Shown here in pieces: positions 8,384-15,637 of a DNA stretch of 64,000 nucleotides. The stretch comes from Bacteroidota bacterium. Lineage in GTDB: Bacteria; Bacteroidota; Ignavibacteria; UBA10030; UBA8401. The number at the start of each line of letters is the position of its first letter. Position 1 is the first letter of the stretch. The DNA lies in the NCBI GenBank assembly GCA_041658205.1, contig JBBAAO010000001.1:2046001-2110000 (forward strand), given 5' to 3'. The notes under the pieces were generated by a model that made no database searches, was not told the origin of the DNA, and saw only the letters and a list, made by a program, of their open reading frames with translations. The translations under genes and the position numbers were made by a program.

Positions 8384-8402
8384 TGTGCGGAGGCTTTAAA
8401 CT

Positions 8403-8456
8403 GCAAAAACGCCAACGTGCAAAGAATATTGTTTCTCTGTCGTCCAGCGTTTTTGC
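8403..8456. repeat. 10-bp perfect inverted repeat between kinase and mtnA genes
   Basis: GCAAAAACGC at 8403-8412 pairs exactly with GCGTTTTTGC at 8447-8456 across a 34-nt spacer. It fills most of the 85-bp gap between the PfkB kinase stop and the mtnA start. It could be an attenuating hairpin or a protein site; no T-run follows. Confidence 0.5.
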
Positions 8457-8468
8457 GTTAACAAAAAA

Positions 8469-9380
8469 TTATTCATCAAACTTTGATAACGCTTTGAACT
8501 CCCGAAATCTGTCCTGAATCTTCAGATAGGAAAGATCGCGCAATCCATCAAGGGATACTTTCTCAACACAGAACGATGCCATCGTGCTTCCATAGATCAC
8601 CGCTCGTTTCAAATTTTCAAACGACAGATCGTCCGTTTTTGCAAGCCACGCTGTAAAACCGGATGCGAATGTATCGCCTGCACCGGTCGGATCATAAATG
8701 TCTTCCAGCGGATATGCCGGGGCCGAAAAGATATGATCTTCGTGAAACAATAGTGCCCCGTGTTCCCCTTTTTTAATGATCAATGTCTTTGCACCCATTG
8801 CCCGGATCTTCTTTGCTGCGCGCAGCAGGTTTGGATCGTTGGAAAGCAATCGTGCTTCTGAATCATTAAGAATGAAAACATCGAAGAATGGGATTGTCTT
8901 CATCAACTCTTCTTTTTTGGTTTCAATCCAAAAATTCATCGTGTCGCCGACAACCAGTGTCGGTTTTTCGATTTGTTCCAGCACTCTCCGCTGCAACGTA
9001 GGATCGATGTTCCCGAGACAAATGTATTTTGTTTTTTTATAGGATTCAGGAATTTTTGGATTGAACTTTTCAAATACATTCAAATTCAGCGATAATGTGT
9101 CACGGTTGTTTAAATCATAATGGTACCGTCCGGACCAGCGGAATGTCTTTGCATCTTGAATTATTTCCAAACCGGTGAGATCAACACCGCGTTCGTTTAA
9201 GAAATCAATCGCTGTCTGTGGGTAATCTCCCCCAACAACACCAACAAGACGAACCGGCGTAGTAAAATAACTTGCTGCAACAGCAATATAGACTGCAGAT
9301 CCGCCAAGGACATCTTTAGCGATTCCGAATGGTGTTTCGATATCATCAATGGCAACTGAGCCGACAACAAGAATAGACAA
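8469..9380 (-). CDS. PfkB-family sugar/nucleoside kinase
   Basis: This ribokinase-like enzyme uses ATP to phosphorylate a sugar or nucleoside; the substrate is not known from sequence. The 303 residues begin with ILVVGSVAIDDIETPFG, and GGSAVYIAVAAS is the substrate-side motif. The PfkB signature DPTGAGDTFASGF near residue 230 holds the catalytic Asp and the anion hole. The ATP-side NDSEARLL and IIKKGEHGALL elements are present. It is 9 bp downstream of the GHL10 gene and directly upstream of mtnA, so a role in salvaging a ribose-type by-product is a reasonable guess, but only from context. No lid-domain oddity is seen. Confidence 0.88.
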   Translation of the reverse strand: MSILVVGSVAIDDIETPFGIAKDVLGGSAVYIAVAASYFTTPVRLVGVVGGDYPQTAIDFLNERGVDLTGLEIIQDAKTFRWSGRYHYDLNNRDTLSLNLNVFEKFNPKIPESYKKTKYICLGNIDPTLQRRVLEQIEKPTLVVGDTMNFWIETKKEELMKTIPFFDVFILNDSEARLLSNDPNLLRAAKKIRAMGAKTLIIKKGEHGALLFHEDHIFSAPAYPLEDIYDPTGAGDTFASGFTAWLAKTDDLSFENLKRAVIYGSTMASFCVEKVSLDGLRDLSYLKIQDRFREFKALSKFDE

Positions 9381-9389
9381 AGTAACTCC

Positions 9390-11051
9390 TTATGGTTTTG
9401 TTTTTTTATTGATCACTGTAGGTATTAATGCTTTTTTTCGAAATGGTCCGATCGACAGCAATTGTAACTGTTCGTCCGTGATGCTTGAACTTGAAAAGAG
9501 TATTACTCCGTTTGCGTTGCTCTCCCGGCTCAATTCAATCTGCAGCAATAGTTGAGAAGGTGTCAACTTGAGAAATGGAGCAAGTCCAATATACAGCGGG
9601 AATTGTTCCCCCGTGATTCCTCGCATTTTTCCAATCGCTTCGGTGACCCAGTCGGAATTCACCGTGTAAATCATTGGGACTAAAAAATTCACGTACCCTT
9701 TGTTGGCCCAGTCGCCCCAATTCTGCATCTTTGTTTTAAGCGCCTCTTCAATATCGGGAAAAATATCTGCGGATAAAAGTATTTCCGGATTTTCCCATCG
9801 AATTTTTTTTACAAAATTGGTGATGTTTTGTTCACGCCAGAGTCTCCATGCCTCCCACTGTTCAGGGTTATCCGCAGGATTGATTGTAAGCGGATCCACG
9901 CTAGAATATTCCTTGAATTTTTCCCTGGAGACATCGCTATAATCTGATGATTCATCCAGAGGTACATTTACAGGATATCTGATATAATCCATCTGAATCC
10001 CAGTAAGATTGGGATAATTTGTCCTTACTTCTTTATAGAGTGATGCGATAAATTCCTGAGCCATCGGGTGTGCTGGATTTACATAAAGATATCCCGGTTC
10101 AGCTTTTGATATTTTTTCTCCGTTTCGTTTAACCAACTGCCAATCCGGATGTTTAGAGAGGATTGGACCGGTGCTTGTATCTTCATCGTGTCCGAGATAT
10201 CCGACAAAGAAAGTGTGGATCCACGCATGAATTTCGACGCCGTATTTCTTCCCTTCTGCGATGTATGTACGAAGAGGGTCAAATCCAACAAATTCTTTTT
10301 TTTGCTTGGTAATAAAACCGGGATAAATCGTTTCACCGCGCCAGATCGTTTCCAAAAATATCATGTTGAACCCTGCATCCGCAAGTTTGCGAACAACCGC
10401 TGATATTTCCTCGCTGTTTTTCTCTGTCGGTCTGTGCCATACTCCTCTTCCTTCGACAGAGGTGGAAAGAGAGATACGATATTCAACTTCATCCAACATA
10501 TGCATTCCGCGTAGGTATAATGTTGAATCCAACAAAATACTTTTTTCATCGCGTAATATTTGTAAGGAGTCTACAGCAGAACGGAACGATGCAACTTCAT
10601 TTTCCGTCAGTTGTAGCCGAATCTTTTCAAGCTTTTTCAGTAATCCTTCAAGACGCATTTTTGCATAAATTCTGAACGATTCGGAATCAAATGTAACTGA
10701 GATGGATGAATCTGACAAAATAATTTTGGCGCCGACTTTTACTCTGCTCTGTAAAAATATTCTGGCTTTTCCATGACCAGAAAGAATAATCTCTCCTTGA
10801 TTAATTTTCGAATTATTACCACCCATCGTGATAACAATGTTATCTTTCACCGTTGCTTCAACACCCCATTGATTTGTTCCGGTAGTCTGTTTCCCATATG
10901 AGGAAGTGTAGATGATTAATTGATGCTCTCCACGCCCGCCAGGATAATCTCTTGTGTTTTTAGGATCGATAGCAGTAATAGGATAAACTTGTTCTTCGGT
11001 TTGACTGAGAAGGGTTGATATAATGAAGCATATGGAAAAAAGTGTTTTCAT
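9390..11051 (-). CDS. Exported glycosyl hydrolase-like protein, GHL10/DUF187 family
   Basis: A short signal peptide (residues 1 to about 16, TLFSICFIISTLLSQ) is followed by a beta-rich segment and then, from about residue 200, the GHL10 TIM-barrel region. Visible family blocks are GRGVWHRP, LADAGFNMIFLETIWRG, GVEIHAWIHTFF, YVNPAHPMAQEF and GIQMDYIRYP, with FLVPMIYT near the end. Related proteins are predicted glycosidases of the outer surface or periplasm, sometimes linked to cell-wall sugars; activity is rarely shown. The gene overlaps a Nudix hydrolase gene by 4 bp at its start. At 553 residues it is longer than minimal family members because of the N-terminal region, which I do not recognise. 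Confidence 0.82.
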   Translation of the reverse strand: MKTLFSICFIISTLLSQTEEQVYPITAIDPKNTRDYPGGRGEHQLIIYTSSYGKQTTGTNQWGVEATVKDNIVITMGGNNSKINQGEIILSGHGKARIFLQSRVKVGAKIILSDSSISVTFDSESFRIYAKMRLEGLLKKLEKIRLQLTENEVASFRSAVDSLQILRDEKSILLDSTLYLRGMHMLDEVEYRISLSTSVEGRGVWHRPTEKNSEEISAVVRKLADAGFNMIFLETIWRGETIYPGFITKQKKEFVGFDPLRTYIAEGKKYGVEIHAWIHTFFVGYLGHDEDTSTGPILSKHPDWQLVKRNGEKISKAEPGYLYVNPAHPMAQEFIASLYKEVRTNYPNLTGIQMDYIRYPVNVPLDESSDYSDVSREKFKEYSSVDPLTINPADNPEQWEAWRLWREQNITNFVKKIRWENPEILLSADIFPDIEEALKTKMQNWGDWANKGYVNFLVPMIYTVNSDWVTEAIGKMRGITGEQFPLYIGLAPFLKLTPSQLLLQIELSRESNANGVILFSSSSITDEQLQLLSIGPFRKKALIPTVINKKTKP

Positions 11052-11515
11052 AAAGCAATTTCGGAAAACGCTGCAGCTTTTTTACCACCCACAATAAAAT
11101 TATGGACGATATCAAGCGCTGTCATTTGTCCCGGCCACACACACATTGCTTTTGCTTTTTCGATTGTATACCAGCCAAATTGATAATGTTCATCAGAAAG
11201 AATAGGATTCGTATTCGCTGGAACTTGTGCAGCAAAGACTACCGTATGATTTAACGTATCGTGCATGACAGAAAAAAAGGTGTTCACATGGGGCACAATC
11301 CAAAATTTTTGCGGCGTATATCCCGTCTCTTCTTTGAGCTCCCGCAATGCACCTTGTTGCGCGCTCTCACCTTTTTCGATAGAGCCGGTAACGATCTGCC
11401 ACATATCCGGATATGCATTTTCCGTAATTGAGCGGCGTAGCATAAGATACATTGGCTCCTTATTCTCAAAGGAAAAAATACAGACTTCTACGATGTTGCA
11501 GATAATGTTTGCCAT
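11048..11515 (-). CDS. Nudix hydrolase
   Basis: This 155-residue cytosolic pyrophosphohydrolase has a complete Nudix box, G-x5-E-x7-REL-x-EE-x-G, starting at GSIEKGESAQQGALREL and ending KEETG. The N-terminal part (VCIFSFENKEPMYLMLRR) and the later FFSVMHDTLNHTVVFAA segment resemble dihydroneopterin-triphosphate or dATP pyrophosphatases of the NudB type, which would place it in folate synthesis. That is a tentative assignment by resemblance. It sits 2 bp after the pseudouridine synthase gene and overlaps the glycosidase-like gene by 4 bp, so it is mid-operon. Confidence 0.87.
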   Translation of the reverse strand: MANIICNIVEVCIFSFENKEPMYLMLRRSITENAYPDMWQIVTGSIEKGESAQQGALRELKEETGYTPQKFWIVPHVNTFFSVMHDTLNHTVVFAAQVPANTNPILSDEHYQFGWYTIEKAKAMCVWPGQMTALDIVHNFIVGGKKAAAFSEIAL

Positions 11516-11517
11516 CG

Positions 11518-12270
11518 TTAACGGCCTTTAAGTTGTTCAATTTCTTCTTTTGTCAATTTCCGTATCTTCCCCGTCTGTAAATCTTCCAATCGTACGGCCC
11601 CAATGGCAATCCGCTTTAGTTCAATCACGGGAAATCCTACCGCTTCGAACATACGACGGATCTGGCGATTTTTTCCTTCAACAATAGTAACCTCGCACTC
11701 CGAAACATTATTATCGGAATACATTTTCGAAATGCGGGCAGGAAGTGTCTTATAACCATCGTCCAACTCAATCCCTTCAGCCAATTCGCTCAAGATTTCC
11801 CGAGTCAATGTTCCCTCGCAGACAACTTCATACGATTTCGGAAATTTTGATTCAGGGTTAGTCAATTTCTCTCCGAGTTGATTATCATTGGTGATCAATA
11901 ATGCACCGCTTGTCTCTTTATCCAGTCTTCCGACCGGAAAGAGATGACCAATACCTTGAGTATTTTGGTTTTCCTTTAACAGATCGTAGACAGTTTTTCT
12001 TCCGCGCTCATCTACTCGCGTAGTAACAACATTGGTCGGCTTATTCATTAAAAGATAGACGAAGGATTTTTCTTTGCTCACTGATTCGGTATTTACCGAA
12101 ATCTTATCGCGTGAAGGATCCACGCGGAAGGAAAGAGATTTCACAACTCTTCCGTTTACGGTTACATTTCCCTCAGCGACAAATTTTTCCGCCTGACTTC
12201 GAGAACAATATCCTAATTTTGAGAGCGCCCGAGGAAGGCTGACAACTCGTTTCGGTTGGTTCGATTTCAA
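11518..12270 (-). CDS. rluB: 23S rRNA pseudouridine synthase, RluB/RsuA family
   Basis: It converts a specific uridine to pseudouridine in large-subunit rRNA (position 2605 for E. coli RluB). An S4 RNA-binding domain at residues about 9-60 (LPRALSKLGYCSRSQAEKFV) precedes the RsuA-type catalytic domain. The catalytic Asp is in VGRLDKETSGALLITND near residue 115. NRQIRRMFEAVGFPVIELKR is the second family block. The 250 residues are standard. It overlaps the P1 peptidase gene by 4 bp. RluB is favoured over RsuA because of the NKP and RLDKETSG context, but the exact target is not readable. Confidence 0.92.
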   Translation of the reverse strand: MKSNQPKRVVSLPRALSKLGYCSRSQAEKFVAEGNVTVNGRVVKSLSFRVDPSRDKISVNTESVSKEKSFVYLLMNKPTNVVTTRVDERGRKTVYDLLKENQNTQGIGHLFPVGRLDKETSGALLITNDNQLGEKLTNPESKFPKSYEVVCEGTLTREILSELAEGIELDDGYKTLPARISKMYSDNNVSECEVTIVEGKNRQIRRMFEAVGFPVIELKRIAIGAVRLEDLQTGKIRKLTKEEIEQLKGR

Positions 12271-13199
12271 TCAATTAGTCCTTTCACTCCACCACGTCCT
12301 TTGGAAGACCTAACAGCATTTCGAATTGCATCAGAGGCAGTATCAGCAGCCATTTCTGCAACGAGATCGACCGGTGCAATCACTTGTCCGGCCGAAAGAG
12401 CAAATGAGACATCCCCGTCAAACGTTGTATGACATGGTTGGATAGCCCGAGCCATCCCATCATGCACACGTTGTGCTACTCTGTTTGTATCTACTTTACT
12501 CAGTTTCACATTTGAGGCAACAACAATAAGTGTGGTATTGGTATTACGTATCAATAAACGATCATTATTGAACGATGCCAATCGTTCTTGCCTTTCATAA
12601 AATCTCTCCTCTTTTCGTGCTCCGGCAATCGTTCTCCCATCCTTATCGATGATATCACCAACAGCATTTACCACGGCAATTGCCCCGACGATAATTTCTC
12701 CTGATTTCTGCGATGACGAACCAATTCCCCCTTTCATCGCATTCTCAAATCCACTCCATTTTCCAACCACAGCACCGGTGCCCGCACCAACACTTCCTTG
12801 TTCATATTTTTGTGAAGCGTGCTGGCATGCTACATAGGCATTCTCTTCTGTTGGAAAAATCGATGAACTGCCGATGTTCAGATCAAAAATAATTGCCGAT
12901 GGAACAATGGGAACGATTGCCCATGGTGTTGCATATCCTATCTTTTTTTCGACCAAATATTTCATCACACCGTTCGCAGCGCCCAGACCAAACGCACTTC
13001 CACCAGAAAGCAGAATAGCATGAACTTCCTGTATTTGTTTATCCGGCGCGAGAGGAACAAGTTCGCGCGAGCCGGGAGAAGAACCACGCACATCACAACT
13101 TGCAACGGTATTTGGCGGACAGAGTATTACGGTACAACCGGTGATATTCGTTTCATCAGTATAATGTCCGACGAGAATTCCGGGAACGTCTGTAATCAT
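12267..13199 (-). CDS. P1-family (DmpA-like, S58) peptidase
   Basis: This 310-residue self-processing aminopeptidase-like protein has a DOM fold related to Ntn hydrolases. The start TDVPGILVGHYTDETNITGCTV and the SGGSAFGLGAANGVMKYL motif are diagnostic of the P1 family. GSVGAGTGAVVGK and KGGIGSSS are further conserved blocks. By analogy with characterised members, autocleavage would occur before the nucleophile in the NTNTTLIVVAS stretch near residue 228; the exact residue is an inference. Substrates are unknown for this branch. It overlaps both neighbours by 4 bp, making it part of a tightly coupled operon with two RNA-modifying enzymes. Confidence 0.9.
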   Translation of the reverse strand: MITDVPGILVGHYTDETNITGCTVILCPPNTVASCDVRGSSPGSRELVPLAPDKQIQEVHAILLSGGSAFGLGAANGVMKYLVEKKIGYATPWAIVPIVPSAIIFDLNIGSSSIFPTEENAYVACQHASQKYEQGSVGAGTGAVVGKWSGFENAMKGGIGSSSQKSGEIIVGAIAVVNAVGDIIDKDGRTIAGARKEERFYERQERLASFNNDRLLIRNTNTTLIVVASNVKLSKVDTNRVAQRVHDGMARAIQPCHTTFDGDVSFALSAGQVIAPVDLVAEMAADTASDAIRNAVRSSKGRGGVKGLID

Positions 13200-13966
13200 A
13201 ATTTAATGTGTGAAAGGAAAATACCGCACGCCATCGCCGCATTGAGCGATTCTGCTTTGCCAAACTGTGGGATATGCACTTTTTTATCGGCCAACTTCGA
13301 TACTTCGGATGAAACACCATGAGATTCACTGCCGATAATAAGGGCTGTTTTCTTTGAAAAGGAAATACCCCGAAGACTGACACTCTTATCAAGTTCTGTG
13401 GAATAGATTGTAAATTTATCCTGATGACAAACGGAAAGAAAATTATTCAAATTGACTTCATCAATAATCGGTATGTGAAACATTGAACCCATGGAAGAAC
13501 GAACGACTTTGGGATTATAAAGATCTACAGAGTTTTGTCCGATCACCAACGCATCAACACCGAACCAATCACACGTGCGAATGATCGTTCCAAGATTTCC
13601 TGGATCGCTGAGACGGTCCAACACCACAACGACTGCTGAAGGCTGCTGAAGGATAGCAGTGATTTTTCTCGTGCGTGAGAATCTGGGCAGAACAGCGATG
13701 ATCCCCTGCGGCGTGACGGCATCAGAAAGGAACTCTAGCTCTTTCGGTTTTACCGGAAACATTTCACCTGCATAGTGTTGAAGTTTGCTCAGCACACTTT
13801 CATTTTCCACTTTTTGTGGATTATAAATGACTGTTTCGATTTCAATGCCGGCGTTCAATGCTTCTTCAACACTTTTCCACCCTTCCAGTATGAACTTCCC
13901 TTCTTCATCGCGTCCTTTTTTCTCGTGAAGTATTTTTATGGATTGTAATTTTTGTTTTGTTAACAT
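13196..13966 (-). CDS. TrmH/SpoU-family rRNA 2'-O-methyltransferase
   Basis: This SPOUT-fold SAM-dependent enzyme methylates the 2'-OH of an rRNA or tRNA nucleotide. The 256 residues comprise an N-terminal substrate-binding region (EGWKSVEEAL near residue 27) and the knotted catalytic domain. Motif 1 is LSDPGNLGTIIRTCDWFG near residue 118, motif 2 is IIGSESHGVS near 212, and motif 3 is the C-terminal SLNAAMACGIFLSHI. The layout matches RlmB-like or TsnR-like 23S rRNA enzymes. The precise target cannot be told. It lies 18 bp downstream of the mutase gene. Confidence 0.91.
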   Translation of the reverse strand: MLTKQKLQSIKILHEKKGRDEEGKFILEGWKSVEEALNAGIEIETVIYNPQKVENESVLSKLQHYAGEMFPVKPKELEFLSDAVTPQGIIAVLPRFSRTRKITAILQQPSAVVVVLDRLSDPGNLGTIIRTCDWFGVDALVIGQNSVDLYNPKVVRSSMGSMFHIPIIDEVNLNNFLSVCHQDKFTIYSTELDKSVSLRGISFSKKTALIIGSESHGVSSEVSKLADKKVHIPQFGKAESLNAAMACGIFLSHIKL

Positions 13967-13984
13967 GAGCTTTTCCTTACAAAA

Positions 13985-15550
13985 CTATTCATAGACTCCC
14001 CACACTTCACGAAGAATATCTGAAATCTCTCCCACCGACGCATATTCCTCCACCGAACGAAGAATACAAGGAACAACATTTTCCTTTCCTTGTGCTGCTT
14101 TTTTCAGTTCAGAAAGAGATTTTTTCACACTCTCATTATTCCGTTTGCTCCTCACATCGTGAAGACTTTTAATCTGGTCATCGCGGATCGATTCATCAAC
14201 TTTTAACAATGTATCCGTTTGAGTTTCCGCCACCACAAACTCATTGACACCAACAATGATCTTTTCTTTTTCATCGATCGCACGTTGATACTTATAAGCA
14301 CTATCAGCAATTTCTGTTTGAAAAAATTGTTGTTCGATCGCCTTTACAGAACCGCCCATTTCATCGATTTTCAATAGGTATTCTTTTACTCGATGTTCGA
14401 TATCATTGGTCAATGATTCAACATAATACGATCCGGCAAGAGGATCGACCGTATCCGTAACTCCTGATTCGAAACCAATCACTTGCTGCGTACGAAGCGC
14501 CAGTCGTGCGGATTCCTCTGTGGGCAAAGCCAATGCTTCGTCCTTTGCATTAGTGTGCAGCGATTGTGTTCCGCCGAGTACTGCGGCAAGCGCCTGTAAT
14601 GTCACGCGTGGAACATTTGTCTCGATCTGTTGTGCTGCTAATGATGAACCGGCCGTTTGGGAATGAAACCGTAGTTTTAATGAATCGGGATTTTGTGCGC
14701 CGAATTCTTCTTTCATGATAGAAGCCCACAATCTTCTCGCAGCACGAAACTTAGCAACCTCCTCAAAAAGATTATTGTGCGCATTAAAAAAGAACGAGAG
14801 CCTGGGACCGAAGGAATCGATTTTTAGTCCTGCATTCAATGCCGCCCGAACATATTCCTTTGCATTGGCAAGTGTGAATGCCAGTTCTTGCACTGCCGTC
14901 GAACCTGCTTCCCGAATATGATATCCGCTGATAGAGATTGTATTCCAACTTGGAAGATTTTCGCTGCACCATGCAAAAATATCGGTCACCAGTCGCATGG
15001 AAGGCTGCGGCGGATAAATGTGCGTTCCGCGTGCAATGTACTCTTTCAAAATGTCGTTCTGTATTGTTCCAGAGATTTTTTTCAGATCGGCGTTCTGTTT
15101 TTTTGCCAAGGCAACGTACATACAAAGCAGAATCGCTGCCGTCGCATTAATCGTCATTGACGTTGTAATTTTTTGTAATTCTATGCCGCTAAAGAGCAAC
15201 TCCATATCTGCCAGCGTATCAATCGCCACACCGACTTTCCCTACTTCTCCTTCACTCATTGCATGATCGGAATTATAACCCATTTGCGTAGGAAGATCGA
15301 ACGCAACAGAAAGCCCAGTTGTCCCTTGGGATAATAAATATTGATACCGTTCGTTGGATTGTTTTGCGGTGCCGAATCCGGCATATTGGCGCATTGTCCA
15401 CAAACGTGAACGATACATTGTCGGATGAACTCCACGTGTGAATGGAAATTGTCCAGGCTCACCTAACGGCGTTGATGCATTGAGATCGGCTGGGGAATAA
15501 AACTCCTTAATTGGAATTCCTGAATCGGTCTTGAATTTCTTCGCTGACAT
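13985..15550 (-). CDS. Methylmalonyl-CoA mutase family, large (substrate-binding) subunit without B12 domain
   Basis: This acyl-CoA mutase rearranges the carbon skeleton of methylmalonyl-CoA or a similar acyl-CoA by radical chemistry. The 521 residues cover only the TIM-barrel substrate domain: TRGVHPTMYR near 39, WTMRQYAGFGTA near 52, SVAFDLPTQMGYNSDH near 77, SGYHIREAGSTAVQELAF near 205 and QTAGSSLAAQQIETN near 303 are all present. The C-terminal cobalamin-binding domain (DxHxxG) is absent. The partner B12 subunit must therefore be a separate gene; none is in this window. Substrate choice between methylmalonyl-, isobutyryl- and other acyl-CoA is not settled. The ATG at 15550 is followed downstream by the TrmH gene. 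Confidence 0.92.
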   Translation of the reverse strand: MSAKKFKTDSGIPIKEFYSPADLNASTPLGEPGQFPFTRGVHPTMYRSRLWTMRQYAGFGTAKQSNERYQYLLSQGTTGLSVAFDLPTQMGYNSDHAMSEGEVGKVGVAIDTLADMELLFSGIELQKITTSMTINATAAILLCMYVALAKKQNADLKKISGTIQNDILKEYIARGTHIYPPQPSMRLVTDIFAWCSENLPSWNTISISGYHIREAGSTAVQELAFTLANAKEYVRAALNAGLKIDSFGPRLSFFFNAHNNLFEEVAKFRAARRLWASIMKEEFGAQNPDSLKLRFHSQTAGSSLAAQQIETNVPRVTLQALAAVLGGTQSLHTNAKDEALALPTEESARLALRTQQVIGFESGVTDTVDPLAGSYYVESLTNDIEHRVKEYLLKIDEMGGSVKAIEQQFFQTEIADSAYKYQRAIDEKEKIIVGVNEFVVAETQTDTLLKVDESIRDDQIKSLHDVRSKRNNESVKKSLSELKKAAQGKENVVPCILRSVEEYASVGEISDILREVWGVYE

Positions 15551-15637
15551 TCTTGTTGTAATAGAAGTGATTAATGAGTGACCGGTGGAATGAAAATAAG
15601 AAAGAAGGAGACAAGATGAAACAGGTAAGTAATACCG

